Positions 20,901 to 29,696 of a stretch of DNA of 64,000 nucleotides are shown one piece after another; the stretch's first letter is position 1, and the number at the start of each line of letters is the position of its first letter. Location of the stretch: assembly GCF_002157875.1 (NCBI RefSeq), contig NZ_CP021376.1:186001-250000 (forward strand). Reading direction: 5' to 3'. A program made the translations under genes and the position numbers. Origin of the DNA: Oceanisphaera avium (GTDB taxonomy: Bacteria; Pseudomonadota; Gammaproteobacteria; Enterobacterales; Aeromonadaceae). The notes under the pieces were generated by a model that saw only the letters and a list, made by a program, of their open reading frames with translations, had not been told where the DNA came from and did not search any database.

Positions 20901-21311
20901 ATGTCTAATACAGTCTTTACTTGGCCGGTGCGTATTTATTACGAAGATACGGATGCCGGTGGTATTGTTTATAATGCTAATTATTTGAAATATATGGAAA
21001 GAGCGCGTACCGAATGGTTACGCGCGCTCGATATAGAGCAAGACACCTTACTTGCCCAAGGCGTAGCATTTGTGGTGCGTAAGGTGGAACTGGATATGTT
21101 AAAGCCAGCACGCTTTAATGATGCACTAACCGTCACCGTGACGGTGAAAAAGCTTAAACGTGCCTCTATTGTGTTTGAGCAAGAAATTCTGGATGATGCG
21201 GGCCTTTCTCTGGTGCGGGGAACCGTGCTGATTGCATGTGTTCAAATTGCTCAAATGAAACCCTTTGCCATTCCTGAGCCGCTGATGGGAGTAATATCAG
21301 GTGCATGCTGA
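20901..21311 (+). CDS. ybgC: Tol-Pal-associated acyl-CoA thioesterase YbgC
   Basis: A 136-residue hotdog-fold thioesterase. The ATG at 20901 gives [20 protein letters not shown], matching family length; an in-frame start 90 bp upstream adds a hydrophobic non-homologous tail. The catalytic Asp lies in [17 protein letters not shown], near 17. The family hydrolyses short or acyl-CoA thioesters and is linked to phospholipid synthesis enzymes. It is the first gene of ybgC-tolQRAB-pal-cpoB and overlaps tolQ by 11 bp. Confidence 0.93.
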   Translation: MSNTVFTWPVRIYYEDTDAGGIVYNANYLKYMERARTEWLRALDIEQDTLLAQGVAFVVRKVELDMLKPARFNDALTVTVTVKKLKRASIVFEQEILDDAGLSLVRGTVLIACVQIAQMKPFAIPEPLMGVISGAC

Positions 21312-21981
21312 AATATCGTTTTTAGGTCTGTTTTTACAGGCCAGCTTATTAGTTAAATTTGTCATGCTGTTGTTGCTTGGCATGTCGGTATTATCGTGGG
21401 CGATGATCTTTAATCGCCGCAAAATATTGACCACTGCTCAGCAAGACTCAGTGAGCTTTGAAGATAAATTTTGGTCAGGCTCAGACTTAAGTCGGCTTTA
21501 TCATGAAAGTAATGCTCGCCGCGATGACTTAGCAGGCATGGAGCAAATATTTTATGCCGGCTTTAAAGAGTTTATTCGCTTACAAAAACAAGGTCGTTCT
21601 CAAGAGAGCTTGTTAGATGGCACTTATCGCACCATGCGAGTGGCGTTATCGCGAGAAGTAGACCGGCTAGAAACCAACTTATCAATGCTGGCTACCATTG
21701 GCTCTATCAGCCCCTATATCGGCTTGTTTGGTACTGTGTGGGGCATAATGAATGCGTTTATTGCGCTGGCTGAAGTGCAACAAGCCACGCTCTCTATGGT
21801 GGCCCCAGGGATTGCGGAAGCCTTAATCGCCACTGCACTGGGCTTATTTGCTGCTATACCGGCGGTTATTGCCTATAACCGTTTTAGTTATCAAGTTGAG
21901 CGTCAAGAGAATCATCTGGCCAATTTTATGGATGAGTTTTCCACTATCTTAAACCGCCAAGTGGCGGCAGGTAAGGCATGA
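21301..21981 (+). CDS. tolQ: Tol-Pal system proton-motor subunit TolQ
   Basis: A 226-residue inner-membrane protein of the ExbB/MotA family. It has three hydrophobic helices: near 12-32 ([20 protein letters not shown]), about 135-155 and about 165-190, with the [17 protein letters not shown] signature. With TolR it forms a PMF-driven motor that energises TolA. GTG start at 21301 inside ybgC; overlaps tolR by 4 bp. Confidence 0.95.
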   Translation: MHAEISFLGLFLQASLLVKFVMLLLLGMSVLSWAMIFNRRKILTTAQQDSVSFEDKFWSGSDLSRLYHESNARRDDLAGMEQIFYAGFKEFIRLQKQGRSQESLLDGTYRTMRVALSREVDRLETNLSMLATIGSISPYIGLFGTVWGIMNAFIALAEVQQATLSMVAPGIAEALIATALGLFAAIPAVIAYNRFSYQVERQENHLANFMDEFSTILNRQVAAGKA

Positions 21982-22406
21982 TGCAAGGATATAAACGCAG
22001 ACGACGTAAGAGTGTTGCCGAAATAAACGTAGTGCCCTACATAGACGTTATGTTGGTGCTATTAATTATTTTTATGGCCACCGCGCCCATTATCACCCAA
22101 GGGGTGAATGTGGACTTACCTCAAGCTGAAGCAGAAATGATGCCCGAGGACAGTGATAAGCCCTTGGTAGCCTCGGTGGATGCAGATGGCGTTTATTATT
22201 TGGATATTGGCGACAATAACAATCAAGCCATGGACTTGTTAGCCTTGGCTGACATGGTCATGAGCCAACTGCAGATCACGCCTAAATCCCCAGTGGTGGT
22301 AAAAGGCGACGCTCAGGTGCCCTATGACGCTGTAATCAAATTAATGGCAACCTTAAAAGCGGCCGGTGTACCCAGTGTGGGTTTGATGACGCAGCCGGAG
22401 TCATAA
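21978..22406 (+). CDS. tolR: Tol-Pal system protein TolR
   Basis: A 142-residue ExbD/TolR family protein. A basic N-terminus ([14 protein letters not shown]) is followed by a single membrane helix, [18 protein letters not shown], carrying the conserved proton-path Asp, then a periplasmic domain. Partner of TolQ. It overlaps the tolQ stop; two consecutive ATGs (21978, 21981) could serve as start. Confidence 0.94.
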   Translation: MMQGYKRRRRKSVAEINVVPYIDVMLVLLIIFMATAPIITQGVNVDLPQAEAEMMPEDSDKPLVASVDADGVYYLDIGDNNNQAMDLLALADMVMSQLQITPKSPVVVKGDAQVPYDAVIKLMATLKAAGVPSVGLMTQPES

Positions 22407-22413
22407 AGCGGTG

Positions 22414-23577
22414 ATGACTCAGCAAGGCGGTATTAAAAAAGCCATTATTATTTCATTTGCACTGCATGTGATAGTGGGTTTGGTGTTGTTGGTGGGCTTG
22501 GACTTTAAAGCACCGCAGCGACCCTCACAGCCCGCCTCCATTATTGAAGCCACTATGATTGACAGTGGCATGATGGCTCAGCAGGCCAAACAGTTAGAAG
22601 CGATGCGCGCCGAGCGTGCCCAAAACCAAGCCGCGGAAGCGGCGGCACAAGCTAAGGCCGAAGCTCAAGCCGCTGCACAGGCGAAAGCGCAGGCAGAGGC
22701 GGAAAAAGCCGCGCAAGAACAAGCGGTCGCAGCAGCTAAGTCGGCTGCTCAAGCAGAACAACAAAAAATAGCCGAGCAGCGACAAGCCGCTCAAGAAAAG
22801 CAAGCTGCTGAAGAAAAAGCGGCGGCACAGGCAAAAGCGGCCGCCGAAGCGAAGGCGGCACAAGCGAAAGCCGATGAAGCTAAAGCATTAGCGGCAAAAA
22901 AACTGGCTGAAGAAAAGGCAGCAGCTGAGGCCAAAGCACAAGCAGAAGCGAAAGCTAAGGTAGAAGCCGAGGCCAAAGCCAAAGCCGCGGCCGATGCGAA
23001 AGCTAAAGCAGAGGCTGAGGCTAAAGCCAAGGCGGCTGATGCGAAAGCTAAGGCAGAAGCTGAGGCTAAGGCCAAAGCGGCGGCTGATGCGAAAGCTAAG
23101 GCAGACGCCGAGGCTAAGGCCAAAGCGGCGGCTGATGCGAAAGCTAAGGCAGACGCCGAGGCTAAAGCCAAAGCGGCGGCCGATGCGAAAGCCAAAGCAG
23201 AGGCTCAAGCGAAGAAAGCCGCCAGTGATCAAGCACTCAAAGACCTAGAAGCTATGATGGGAGATGACTTGGGTAAGAGCAGCGCACCTGTTGCTCCTTC
23301 TCAAGGTGAGATTGATCAAGCCAGAGCCATGATCCAGCAAGCGGTTGAACGCCACTTTCAAGTGAGTTCCACCATGCAAGGCAAACAATGTGTGGTTAAT
23401 GTGCGCTTAGCCGCCGATGGCTTAGTGTTACAAGTGGGTGAGGGCAGTGGCGATAGGGCCGTATGTCAGGCAGGCATTGTGGCAATTCGTAAAGCCAGCC
23501 CCTTGCCGATGCCCAAAAACGCTGAACTCATTAAGCAAATACAGAACTTAAACTTAACTCTGAAACCGAGGCTATAG
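22414..23577 (+). CDS. tolA: Tol-Pal system protein TolA
   Basis: About 387 residues. An N-terminal membrane helix (about 9-29) is followed by a very long Ala/Lys/Glu-rich helical domain (about 55-275) that spans the periplasm, and a C-terminal globular domain III (about 290-387) with the Cys pair in [10 protein letters not shown] and DRAVCQAG. It bridges the TolQR motor to Pal/TolB. GTG 22411 directly precedes the ATG used here. The helical domain contains near-perfect 48-bp tandem units. Confidence 0.93.
   Translation: MTQQGGIKKAIIISFALHVIVGLVLLVGLDFKAPQRPSQPASIIEATMIDSGMMAQQAKQLEAMRAERAQNQAAEAAAQAKAEAQAAAQAKAQAEAEKAAQEQAVAAAKSAAQAEQQKIAEQRQAAQEKQAAEEKAAAQAKAAAEAKAAQAKADEAKALAAKKLAEEKAAAEAKAQAEAKAKVEAEAKAKAAADAKAKAEAEAKAKAADAKAKAEAEAKAKAAADAKAKADAEAKAKAAADAKAKADAEAKAKAAADAKAKAEAQAKKAASDQALKDLEAMMGDDLGKSSAPVAPSQGEIDQARAMIQQAVERHFQVSSTMQGKQCVVNVRLAADGLVLQVGEGSGDRAVCQAGIVAIRKASPLPMPKNAELIKQIQNLNLTLKPRL
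22975..23215 (+). repeat. 48-bp tandem repeats inside tolA
   Basis: Units encoding the 16-residue pattern [16 protein letters not shown] (D/E variable) recur about five times with few nucleotide changes, for example GCGGCTGATGCGAAAGCTAA recurring at 48-bp spacing. The copy number of such repeats can vary between strains by slippage. Confidence 0.8.
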
Positions 23578-24878
23578 TGATGAGAAAACGATGGATGTGG
23601 TTATGGATACCGCTGTTATTGTTAACGGCACAGGCTAATGCAGCCTTTGATATTGAGATAACAGGCGGCACCGACAGTGCTCGCCCGGTAGCCGTCGTAC
23701 CCTTTAAGTGGACGGGCGGCGGACAAATGCCTCAAGACTTAGCCGAGGTGGTGGCTAATGACTTTAGAAACAGTGGTATGTTTCGTCCACTCGATCGCAA
23801 TCGCTTGCCGCAAAATGTGGCCAGTGCGAATGAATTAGATCCTAACCTATGGCGTGCTCACCAAGTGGATGCGGTCATGGTAGGCACCATAGAGCCGGCG
23901 GGTAATAATCAATATCGCATTAGCTTTGAGTTAGCCGATGTGTTGGGTCAAGACGGCGCTGAGCTTATGGAAAGTCGCACCGCCACTGTACCCGCTAACC
24001 AATTACGCCAATATGCGCATCGCATGGCGGATATTGCCTTTGAAAAACTCACCGGCATTAAAGGGGCGTTTTTAACTCGCATTGCTTATGTGAATGTTCA
24101 GCATGGGGCTGACTTTCCGTATCAGCTAAAAATTGCCGACTACGATGGTTTTAATGAGCAGTTATTACTGCGCTCTCGCGAGCCGTTAATGTCACCTGCT
24201 TGGTCACCTGATGGCCGCAAATTGGCGTATGTGTCTTTTGAAAATAAGAAAGCTGAAATTGTGGTACAAGATATTTATAGCCAGCAGCGCCAAGTAGTGA
24301 GTTCTGAGCGGGGCATTAATGGTGCGCCCCAGTTTTCACCGGATGGCAGCAAATTAGCCTTGGTATTATCTCGTGATGGCCAGCCAGAAGTGTATGTGCT
24401 CAATTTAGCGAATAAACAATATAAGCGTATTACTAATAACCGCAGTATCGATACCGAGCCCACCTGGGCGGCCGATGGTCAGTCTATTTACTTTGTGTCT
24501 GAGCGCGGTGGTAAACCACAAGTTTACCAAGCCAATGTGAACTCCGGTGATACTCGCCGCGTTACCTTTCAAGGTGACACTAATTTAGGCCCACGTGTTA
24601 CGGGCGATGGCAAAAGCTTAGTGCTAGTTAGCCGCGCACAAGGGAAATACCGTATTGCTCGTCAAGATTTGGATGGAGGACAGTTGCAAGTGTTAACCGA
24701 AACACAACTCGATGAGTCGCCCAGCCCAGCTCCAAACGGCACTATGATTATCTATAGTACCACCTATCAAGGCCGCCAAGTGCTGTCTTTGGTGTCTATG
24801 GATGGTCGCTTTAAGGCCAGGCTTCCAGCACGAAATGGTGATGTTCGTGCACCGGCATGGTCACCGTACCTTAACTAA
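23577..24878 (+). CDS. tolB: Tol-Pal system beta-propeller protein TolB
   Basis: A 433-residue periplasmic protein. The signal peptide is [22 protein letters not shown]. The N-terminal domain reaches about residue 160, then a six-bladed propeller with repeated [26 protein letters not shown] and WSPDG-like WD40 blades. It binds Pal and the TolA C-terminus. GTG 23577 overlaps the tolA stop by one base; ATG 23580 is the alternative start. Confidence 0.96.
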   Translation: MMRKRWMWLWIPLLLLTAQANAAFDIEITGGTDSARPVAVVPFKWTGGGQMPQDLAEVVANDFRNSGMFRPLDRNRLPQNVASANELDPNLWRAHQVDAVMVGTIEPAGNNQYRISFELADVLGQDGAELMESRTATVPANQLRQYAHRMADIAFEKLTGIKGAFLTRIAYVNVQHGADFPYQLKIADYDGFNEQLLLRSREPLMSPAWSPDGRKLAYVSFENKKAEIVVQDIYSQQRQVVSSERGINGAPQFSPDGSKLALVLSRDGQPEVYVLNLANKQYKRITNNRSIDTEPTWAADGQSIYFVSERGGKPQVYQANVNSGDTRRVTFQGDTNLGPRVTGDGKSLVLVSRAQGKYRIARQDLDGGQLQVLTETQLDESPSPAPNGTMIIYSTTYQGRQVLSLVSMDGRFKARLPARNGDVRAPAWSPYLN

Positions 24879-24905
24879 ACTAAAAACAAACGAAAGGAAA
24901 TCAAA

Positions 24906-25439
24906 ATGCAAATGAAGAAATTGCTGCAGAGTCTGGCCATTGCCCTGCCGATGTTAACGCTTGCCGCATGTAGCTCCACTTCTGACTCAGACGGTGTGGG
25001 TGGCATGGATGACAGCTATCAAGAAGGGGGTAGCGGTATCCAAACGGGTGGCATGCAAAATGGCGGCGCTATGTCTGCTGAAGAGCAAATGCGTGAGCAG
25101 TATGAGCAATTACGTCGTGAAAATGTCATCTACTTTGAATTTGACCAAGACGAAGTGAGCGGCCATTATGCGCAAGTACTAGAAGCACACGCTAATTACT
25201 TGCGTGCTAACTCATCTGTGAGTATTTTAGTGGAAGGCCATGCAGATGAGCGTGGCACACCAGAATACAACATTGCTTTAGGTGAGCGTCGTGCTAAAGC
25301 AGTGACCAGTTACTTGCAGAGCTTAGGTGTGAGCGGTGCTCAGTTGGCTATCGTTAGCTACGGTGAAGAAAAGCCAGTGGATGCCTCACATACCGAGTCT
25401 GCGTTCTCTAAGAACCGTCGTGCGGTTCTGGTTTATTAA
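24906..25439 (+). CDS. pal: Peptidoglycan-associated lipoprotein Pal
   Basis: A 177-residue outer-membrane lipoprotein with signal peptide and lipobox LTLAAC (Cys about 22), a Gly/Met-rich linker and an OmpA-like peptidoglycan-binding domain with YFEFDQDEV and [20 protein letters not shown]. It anchors the outer membrane to the wall and is retained at the septum by Tol. Strong SD AAAGGAAA. cpoB follows 15 bp later. Confidence 0.96.
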   Translation: MQMKKLLQSLAIALPMLTLAACSSTSDSDGVGGMDDSYQEGGSGIQTGGMQNGGAMSAEEQMREQYEQLRRENVIYFEFDQDEVSGHYAQVLEAHANYLRANSSVSILVEGHADERGTPEYNIALGERRAKAVTSYLQSLGVSGAQLAIVSYGEEKPVDASHTESAFSKNRRAVLVY

Positions 25440-25454
25440 GGTTTAATTACTTTT

Positions 25455-26249
25455 ATGACCTATAAATTAGCGGCCATAGTGATGGCCGCTGTTTTATCCA
25501 CCGCCTGCTTGGCGCAAGCGCCAGTAGGCAGTGTGGGTGGCAGCGGCTCTGTAAATGAACGATTAGCAGAATTAGAGCGGGCTTTTAATGCTCGTAGCCA
25601 ATCTCAAATAACCCAACACAATCAGCTTAACTCGCTACAGCGAGAAGTTAACGAGCTGCGCGGTAATCTAGAAGAGCAAGGTCATCGGCTTGAGCAAGTA
25701 ATTGATCGCCAGCGCGATATTTTATTACAGCTTCAAGACTTGGCAGACAGTGCGCAAAAGCGTACTGCTGAGCCTGAAAAAAAAACCAGCCAGACTAAAA
25801 CTCAGGCCGCACCCGAGCAAGCCGCTCCTGAGCAAGCTAAGGCGCAAGACAGTGAAAGCTCCATTACCAGCCATGGTAATGAGCAGGCCGCTTACGATCA
25901 CGCAGTGAATTTAGTGTTACAAGATAAAGACTATGCGGCGGCCATTCCGGCGTTTGCCCGATTTATTACCCAATATCCAGAGTCGAACTATGTTCCTAAC
26001 TCTCATTATTGGTTAGGGCAGCTACTATTTGCCCAAAAGCGTTACGATCAAGCTAAGTCGCAGTTTGCTCGGGTAGTAGAAGCGTATCCACAGTCCACAA
26101 AGCGCGCCGAGTCGTTATTAAAGCTTGGGCTGATTGCCCAGCAACAAAATGATAATGCCAAAGCAAAATTATATTTAGAACAAGTATTAAGTGAGTATGG
26201 CAGTAGTAGCTCCGCAGGCTCCGCTAAGCAAGCTTTAGAAAAGTTATAG
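25455..26249 (+). CDS. cpoB: Cell division coordinator CpoB
   Basis: A 264-residue periplasmic protein, formerly YbgF. The signal peptide ends near ACLAQA, followed by a coiled-coil trimerisation region (VNERLAELERAFNARSQSQ to about 95), a Gln/Lys/Pro-rich linker and tetratricopeptide repeats (from YDHAVNLVLQDKDYAAAIPA). It coordinates Tol function with peptidoglycan synthesis by PBP1B-LpoB. Last gene of the tol-pal operon. Confidence 0.93.
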   Translation: MTYKLAAIVMAAVLSTACLAQAPVGSVGGSGSVNERLAELERAFNARSQSQITQHNQLNSLQREVNELRGNLEEQGHRLEQVIDRQRDILLQLQDLADSAQKRTAEPEKKTSQTKTQAAPEQAAPEQAKAQDSESSITSHGNEQAAYDHAVNLVLQDKDYAAAIPAFARFITQYPESNYVPNSHYWLGQLLFAQKRYDQAKSQFARVVEAYPQSTKRAESLLKLGLIAQQQNDNAKAKLYLEQVLSEYGSSSSAGSAKQALEKL

Positions 26250-26322
26250 CGCCTATTTAGCGAAGTTTGGCAGTAGTAGTGCTCACTCCTTAAGCAAACA
26301 GTATTAAATGATGATTTAGCGG

Positions 26323-26350
26323 TTGCACCGAAAAATAAAATCCGTAATAT
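26323..26350 (+). promoter_or_regulatory. Promoter of the tRNA-Lys/Val array
   Basis: TTGCAC, 16-bp spacer, TAATAT at 26345-26350, followed by a GC-rich AGGCCGCCG discriminator typical of stringently controlled stable-RNA promoters. It lies 61 bp upstream of the first tRNA. Confidence 0.7.
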
Positions 26351-26411
26351 AGGCCGCCGTTGGCAGGGGAGCTTTATAAGTGTACTTGCTGGCTAAAAAG
26401 TAACAAAAATT

Positions 26412-26487
26412 GGGGCATTAGCTCAGTTGGTAGAGCAGTTGACTTTTAATCAATTGGTCGCAGGTTCGAATCCCGCATGCCCCACCA
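26412..26487 (+). tRNA. tRNA-Lys (anticodon UUU), copy 1
   Basis: A 76-nt cloverleaf with acceptor GGGGCAT/ATGCCCC, anticodon loop CTTTTAA, T loop TTCGAAT and encoded CCA. First gene of the array after cpoB, the same neighbourhood as E. coli lysT. Confidence 0.98.
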
Positions 26488-26504
26488 GATTTAAGATAGT
26501 CCCA

Positions 26505-26580
26505 GGGTGATTAGCTCAGCTGGGAGAGCACCTCCCTTACAAGGAGGGGGTCACTGGTTCGAGCCCAGTATCACCCACCA
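26505..26580 (+). tRNA. tRNA-Val (anticodon UAC), copy 1
   Basis: 76 nt, acceptor GGGTGAT/ATCACCC, anticodon loop CTTACAA, encoded CCA. A likely target of CmoAB modification at U34. Confidence 0.98.
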
Positions 26581-26632
26581 AATTAAATAAAGTTAGGGTT
26601 TAGCCAACTGCGAAACGTTAACTGAAATCCCA

Positions 26633-26708
26633 GGGTGATTAGCTCAGCTGGGAGAGCACCTCCCTTACAAGGAGGGGGTCACTGGTTCGAGCCCAGTATC
26701 ACCCACCA
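26633..26708 (+). tRNA. tRNA-Val (anticodon UAC), copy 2
   Basis: Identical to copy 1 and exactly 128 bp after it. The spacer with AAAGTTAGGGTTTAGCC also recurs, marking a duplicated unit. Confidence 0.98.
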
Positions 26709-26760
26709 AATTAAGTAAAGTTAGGGTTTAGCCCACCGCGAAACGCTAACTGAAAGCCCA

Positions 26761-26836
26761 GGGTGATTAGCTCAGCTGGGAGAGCACCTCCCTTACAAGG
26801 AGGGGGTCACTGGTTCGAGCCCAGTATCACCCACCA
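26761..26836 (+). tRNA. tRNA-Val (anticodon UAC), copy 3
   Basis: Identical to the other Val copies and 128 bp after copy 2, the last member of the 128-bp units. Confidence 0.98.
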
Positions 26837-26865
26837 TATTTAGTAGTAAGTAATACCGATTTATC

Positions 26866-26941
26866 GGGGCATTAGCTCAGTTGGTAGAGCAGTTGACTTT
26901 TAATCAATTGGTCGCAGGTTCGAATCCCGCATGCCCCACCA
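26866..26941 (+). tRNA. tRNA-Lys (anticodon UUU), copy 2
   Basis: Identical to Lys copy 1. First Lys of the 198-bp Lys-Val repeat series. Confidence 0.98.
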
Positions 26942-26958
26942 GATTTAAGACAGTCCCA

Positions 26959-27034
26959 GGGTGATTAGCTCAGCTGGGAGAGCACCTCCCTTACAAGGAG
27001 GGGGTCACTGGTTCGAGCCCAGTATCACCCACCA
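26959..27034 (+). tRNA. tRNA-Val (anticodon UAC), copy 4
   Basis: Identical to other Val copies. It is 17 bp after its Lys partner, the same spacing as the first Lys-Val pair. Confidence 0.98.
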
Positions 27035-27063
27035 TATTTAGTAGTAAGTAATACCGATTTATC

Positions 27064-27139
27064 GGGGCATTAGCTCAGTTGGTAGAGCAGTTGACTTTTA
27101 ATCAATTGGTCGCAGGTTCGAATCCCGCATGCCCCACCA
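27064..27139 (+). tRNA. tRNA-Lys (anticodon UUU), copy 3
   Basis: Identical Lys copy, exactly 198 bp after Lys copy 2. Confidence 0.98.
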
Positions 27140-27156
27140 GATTTAAGATAGTCCCA

Positions 27157-27232
27157 GGGTGATTAGCTCAGCTGGGAGAGCACCTCCCTTACAAGGAGGG
27201 GGTCACTGGTTCGAGCCCAGTATCACCCACCA
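27157..27232 (+). tRNA. tRNA-Val (anticodon UAC), copy 5
   Basis: Identical Val copy, exactly 198 bp after Val copy 4. Confidence 0.98.
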
Positions 27233-27261
27233 TATTTAGCAGTAAGCAATACCGATTTATC

Positions 27262-27337
27262 GGGGCATTAGCTCAGTTGGTAGAGCAGTTGACTTTTAAT
27301 CAATTGGTCGCAGGTTCGAATCCCGCATGCCCCACCA
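27262..27337 (+). tRNA. tRNA-Lys (anticodon UUU), copy 4
   Basis: Identical Lys copy, 198 bp after Lys copy 3. Confidence 0.98.
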
Positions 27338-27354
27338 GATTTAAGACAGTCCCA

Positions 27355-27430
27355 GGGTGATTAGCTCAGCTGGGAGAGCACCTCCCTTACAAGGAGGGGG
27401 TCACTGGTTCGAGCCCAGTATCACCCACCA
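27355..27430 (+). tRNA. tRNA-Val (anticodon UAC), copy 6
   Basis: Identical Val copy, 198 bp after Val copy 5. Confidence 0.98.
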
Positions 27431-27459
27431 TATTTAGCAGTAAATAATACCGATTTATC

Positions 27460-27535
27460 GGGGCATTAGCTCAGTTGGTAGAGCAGTTGACTTTTAATCA
27501 ATTGGTCGCAGGTTCGAATCCCGCATGCCCCACCA
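27460..27535 (+). tRNA. tRNA-Lys (anticodon UUU), copy 5
   Basis: Last tRNA of the array, 198 bp after Lys copy 4. The next gene is nadA, as in E. coli. No clear terminator hairpin follows. Confidence 0.98.
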
Positions 27536-27659
27536 TCCCCTTATTACTCCTCCCCATCTTGCAATTTATTTTCCAAAACCATTTCATCCCCCTGTATGTA
27601 TTAAAAATTAGCAAAATGGTGCTTGTTCCCTGCCAACTTATGCTTAATGGTCACAAGAT

Positions 27660-27688
27660 TTGGGTTACTTGGTCAGTAGCGTTATAAT
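27660..27688 (+). promoter_or_regulatory. Candidate nadA promoter
   Basis: TTGGGT, 17-bp spacer and a perfect TATAAT (27683-27688) lie 42 bp before the nadA ATG. Confidence 0.65.
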
Positions 27689-27729
27689 GCTGGCTCTTGA
27701 GCAATCCGGATGGAACACGGGAACTTGTT

Positions 27730-28791
27730 ATGACTGAAGCTGTTGATATTTACGAATTTGATTATCCATTTCCCGCCAAGCCGGCTGCGCTGACGGTTGA
27801 TCAGCAGCGGGAATTGACAGCAGAAATTAAAGAACTGCTTATTGCGCGTAATGCGGTATTAGTAGCGCATTATTATACAGATCCTATTATTCAAGCACTT
27901 GCCGAAGAAACCGGAGGTTGTGTTTCCGACTCTTTAGAGATGGCGCGCTTTGGTAAAGAGCATAGCGCTAAAACGCTGATCGTGGCCGGGGTGCGCTTTA
28001 TGGGCGAAACCTCTAAGATCTTAAGTCCTGAAAAAACCGTGCTGATGCCTACTCTTGAAGCTGAGTGCTCGCTAGATTTGGGCTGCCCGGCAGATGAGTT
28101 TACTGAATTTTGTGATAATCACCCTGATCATACGGTGGTGGTGTACGCCAATACCTCGGCCGCCGTTAAAGCGCGCGCCGACTGGGTGGTGACCTCTAGC
28201 ATAGCGCTAGAAATTGTTGAGCACTTAGACAGCGAAGGCCACAAAATTATTTGGGCGCCCGATCGCCATTTAGGTGCCTACATTGAAAAAGAAACCGGTA
28301 CCGAAATGCTCCGTTGGCAAGCGGCTTGCATTGTGCACGATGAGTTTCGAGCTAAAGCGCTAAAAGAGCTTAAGGCACAATATCCCGAAGCGGCGGTATT
28401 AGTCCACCCAGAGTCTCCGGCGTCGGTCATTGCGCTGGCCGATGCGGTAGGCTCTACCAGTCAGTTGATTAAAGCGGCGCAAAGCTTACCTAATAACAAA
28501 CTGATTGTGGCCACCGATCAGGGTATCTTCTACAAGATGCAACAAGCCTGCCCTGATAAAGAGCTAGTGGCTGCCCCCACTGGGGGAAATGGTGGGACCT
28601 GTCGAAGCTGTGCTAATTGCCCGTGGATGGCGATGAATGGCTTAGAGTCGATTCGTGATGCGCTGCGCGATGGCGGCAGCAGTCATGAAATTCACGTTGA
28701 TGAAGCCACGCGTATTAAAGCCATGATCCCACTGGAGCGCATGCTTAACTTTGCCGCACAGCTGCGCCTAAAAGTGCAGAGCAATATATAG
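27730..28791 (+). CDS. nadA: Quinolinate synthase NadA
   Basis: A 353-residue [4Fe-4S] enzyme condensing iminoaspartate with dihydroxyacetone phosphate to quinolinate in NAD synthesis. ATG 27730 ([15 protein letters not shown]) was preferred over an in-frame TTG at 27697. Seen: [40 protein letters not shown], cluster-region Cys in [11 protein letters not shown] and in CRSCANCPW. It follows the tRNA array as in E. coli and ends in a strong terminator. Confidence 0.95.
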   Translation: MTEAVDIYEFDYPFPAKPAALTVDQQRELTAEIKELLIARNAVLVAHYYTDPIIQALAEETGGCVSDSLEMARFGKEHSAKTLIVAGVRFMGETSKILSPEKTVLMPTLEAECSLDLGCPADEFTEFCDNHPDHTVVVYANTSAAVKARADWVVTSSIALEIVEHLDSEGHKIIWAPDRHLGAYIEKETGTEMLRWQAACIVHDEFRAKALKELKAQYPEAAVLVHPESPASVIALADAVGSTSQLIKAAQSLPNNKLIVATDQGIFYKMQQACPDKELVAAPTGGNGGTCRSCANCPWMAMNGLESIRDALRDGGSSHEIHVDEATRIKAMIPLERMLNFAAQLRLKVQSNI

Positions 28792-28853
28792 CACTTTGCT
28801 AAGGAGCGCTGCTGCTTGGTATCAGCTAAATAACCTAGCTGGCCAATAACGTT

Positions 28854-28890
28854 AAAAAACCGGCGTCGAGTGCTCTCACGCCGGTTTTTT
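28854..28890 (+). terminator. Terminator after nadA
   Basis: AAAAAACCGGCGT / ACGCCGGTTTTTT stem with an 11-nt loop and a six-T tract. Confidence 0.92.
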
Positions 28891-28927
28891 AGTGGCTGCT
28901 CGCCGTAAATAATATTCAAATGACGCT

Positions 28928-28945
28928 AATTCATAAAACTGTCAC
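28928..28945 (+). promoter_or_regulatory. Pho box upstream of phoB
   Basis: AATTCAT-AAAA-CTGTCAC: the second half matches the PhoB-binding heptamer CTGTCAC exactly and the first half keeps TCAT. A weaker pair (TGGTCAT / AAGTCAG) follows at about 28961-28978. It indicates autoregulation of phoBR by phosphate starvation. Confidence 0.7.
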
Positions 28946-28993
28946 ACTGATTGCTAATAATGGTCATACACAAGTCAGATTAAGGATAGTGAG

Positions 28994-29683
28994 ATGACGC
29001 GAAAAATTCTCGTGGTAGAAGATGAAGTCGCCATTCGTGATATGTTGTGTTTGATGTTAGAACAAAAAGGCTTTATCCCTGAGCCCGCAGGCGATTACCA
29101 GCAAGCGCTGAGTCTGCTTACAGAGCCCTACCCTGAGCTTATTTTATTAGATTGGATGCTACCTGGTGGCAGCGGCATCAAGTTAATTAAGCAGCTGAAA
29201 GAAAATGAGCATACTCGCCACATACCGATTGTGATGTTGACCGCGCGCGCCGAAGAAGAAGATAAAATAAAAGGCCTAGATGTGGGCGCCGATGATTACA
29301 TTACCAAACCCTTTTCCGTAAAAGAGCTGACTTCGCGTTTAAATGCGGTATTACGCCGCGTGGCGCCCACGGCCGTTGACGACATTATCGAAGTACAAGG
29401 ACTGAAGTTAGATCCGGTGAGTCATAGAGTCAGTGCTCATGATCAACAACTTGAGTTAGGCCCTACCGAGTTTCGATTACTCCATTTTTTTATGACGCAC
29501 CCCGAGCGAGTTTATAGCCGCGAGCAGTTATTAAATAATGTGTGGGGCACCAATGTCTATGTGGAAGACAGAACCGTAGATGTGCACATTAGACGCCTGC
29601 GCAAAGCCATTTCTCACTCGCAGCACCATTTGTTTATTCAAACGGTGCGCGGCGCCGGTTATCGTTTTTCCACTCGCCTTTGA
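28994..29683 (+). CDS. phoB: Phosphate regulon response regulator PhoB
   Basis: A 229-residue OmpR-family regulator. The receiver domain has acidic VVEDE at 7-11, phospho-acceptor Asp in [13 protein letters not shown] (near 53) and Lys in [11 protein letters not shown]. The C-terminal winged helix has [11 protein letters not shown] and [12 protein letters not shown]. It activates promoters with Pho boxes, three of which occur in this window. SD AAGGATAG. phoR follows 13 bp after its stop. Confidence 0.97.
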   Translation: MTRKILVVEDEVAIRDMLCLMLEQKGFIPEPAGDYQQALSLLTEPYPELILLDWMLPGGSGIKLIKQLKENEHTRHIPIVMLTARAEEEDKIKGLDVGADDYITKPFSVKELTSRLNAVLRRVAPTAVDDIIEVQGLKLDPVSHRVSAHDQQLELGPTEFRLLHFFMTHPERVYSREQLLNNVWGTNVYVEDRTVDVHIRRLRKAISHSQHHLFIQTVRGAGYRFSTRL

Positions 29684-29696
29684 GGCTAAGCTAACT

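Larger units (their letters stand above)
26866..27535 (+). repeat. Tandem 198-bp tRNA-Lys/tRNA-Val units
   Basis: Lys genes start at 26866, 27064, 27262 and 27460, exactly 198 bp apart; the Val genes between them keep the same period. Spacers are almost identical, differing at single positions such as TAGTAGTAAG versus TAGCAGTAAG. This indicates recent unequal recombination. Confidence 0.92.

Noticed and set aside
22791..23232. Long reverse-strand ORFs rich in Ala/Ser/Phe opposite tolA
   Set aside because: They are shadows produced by the repetitive Ala/Lys codons of tolA; no start with SD and no plausible protein composition.
26412..27535. CRISPR array
   Set aside because: The regular repeats are 76-nt tRNA cloverleaves with encoded CCA, not short repeats with unique spacers, and no cas genes are present.
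27475..27687. 70-codon ORF overlapping the last tRNA-Lys
   Set aside because: Its first third is tRNA sequence and it has no SD; the region is spacer and the nadA promoter.
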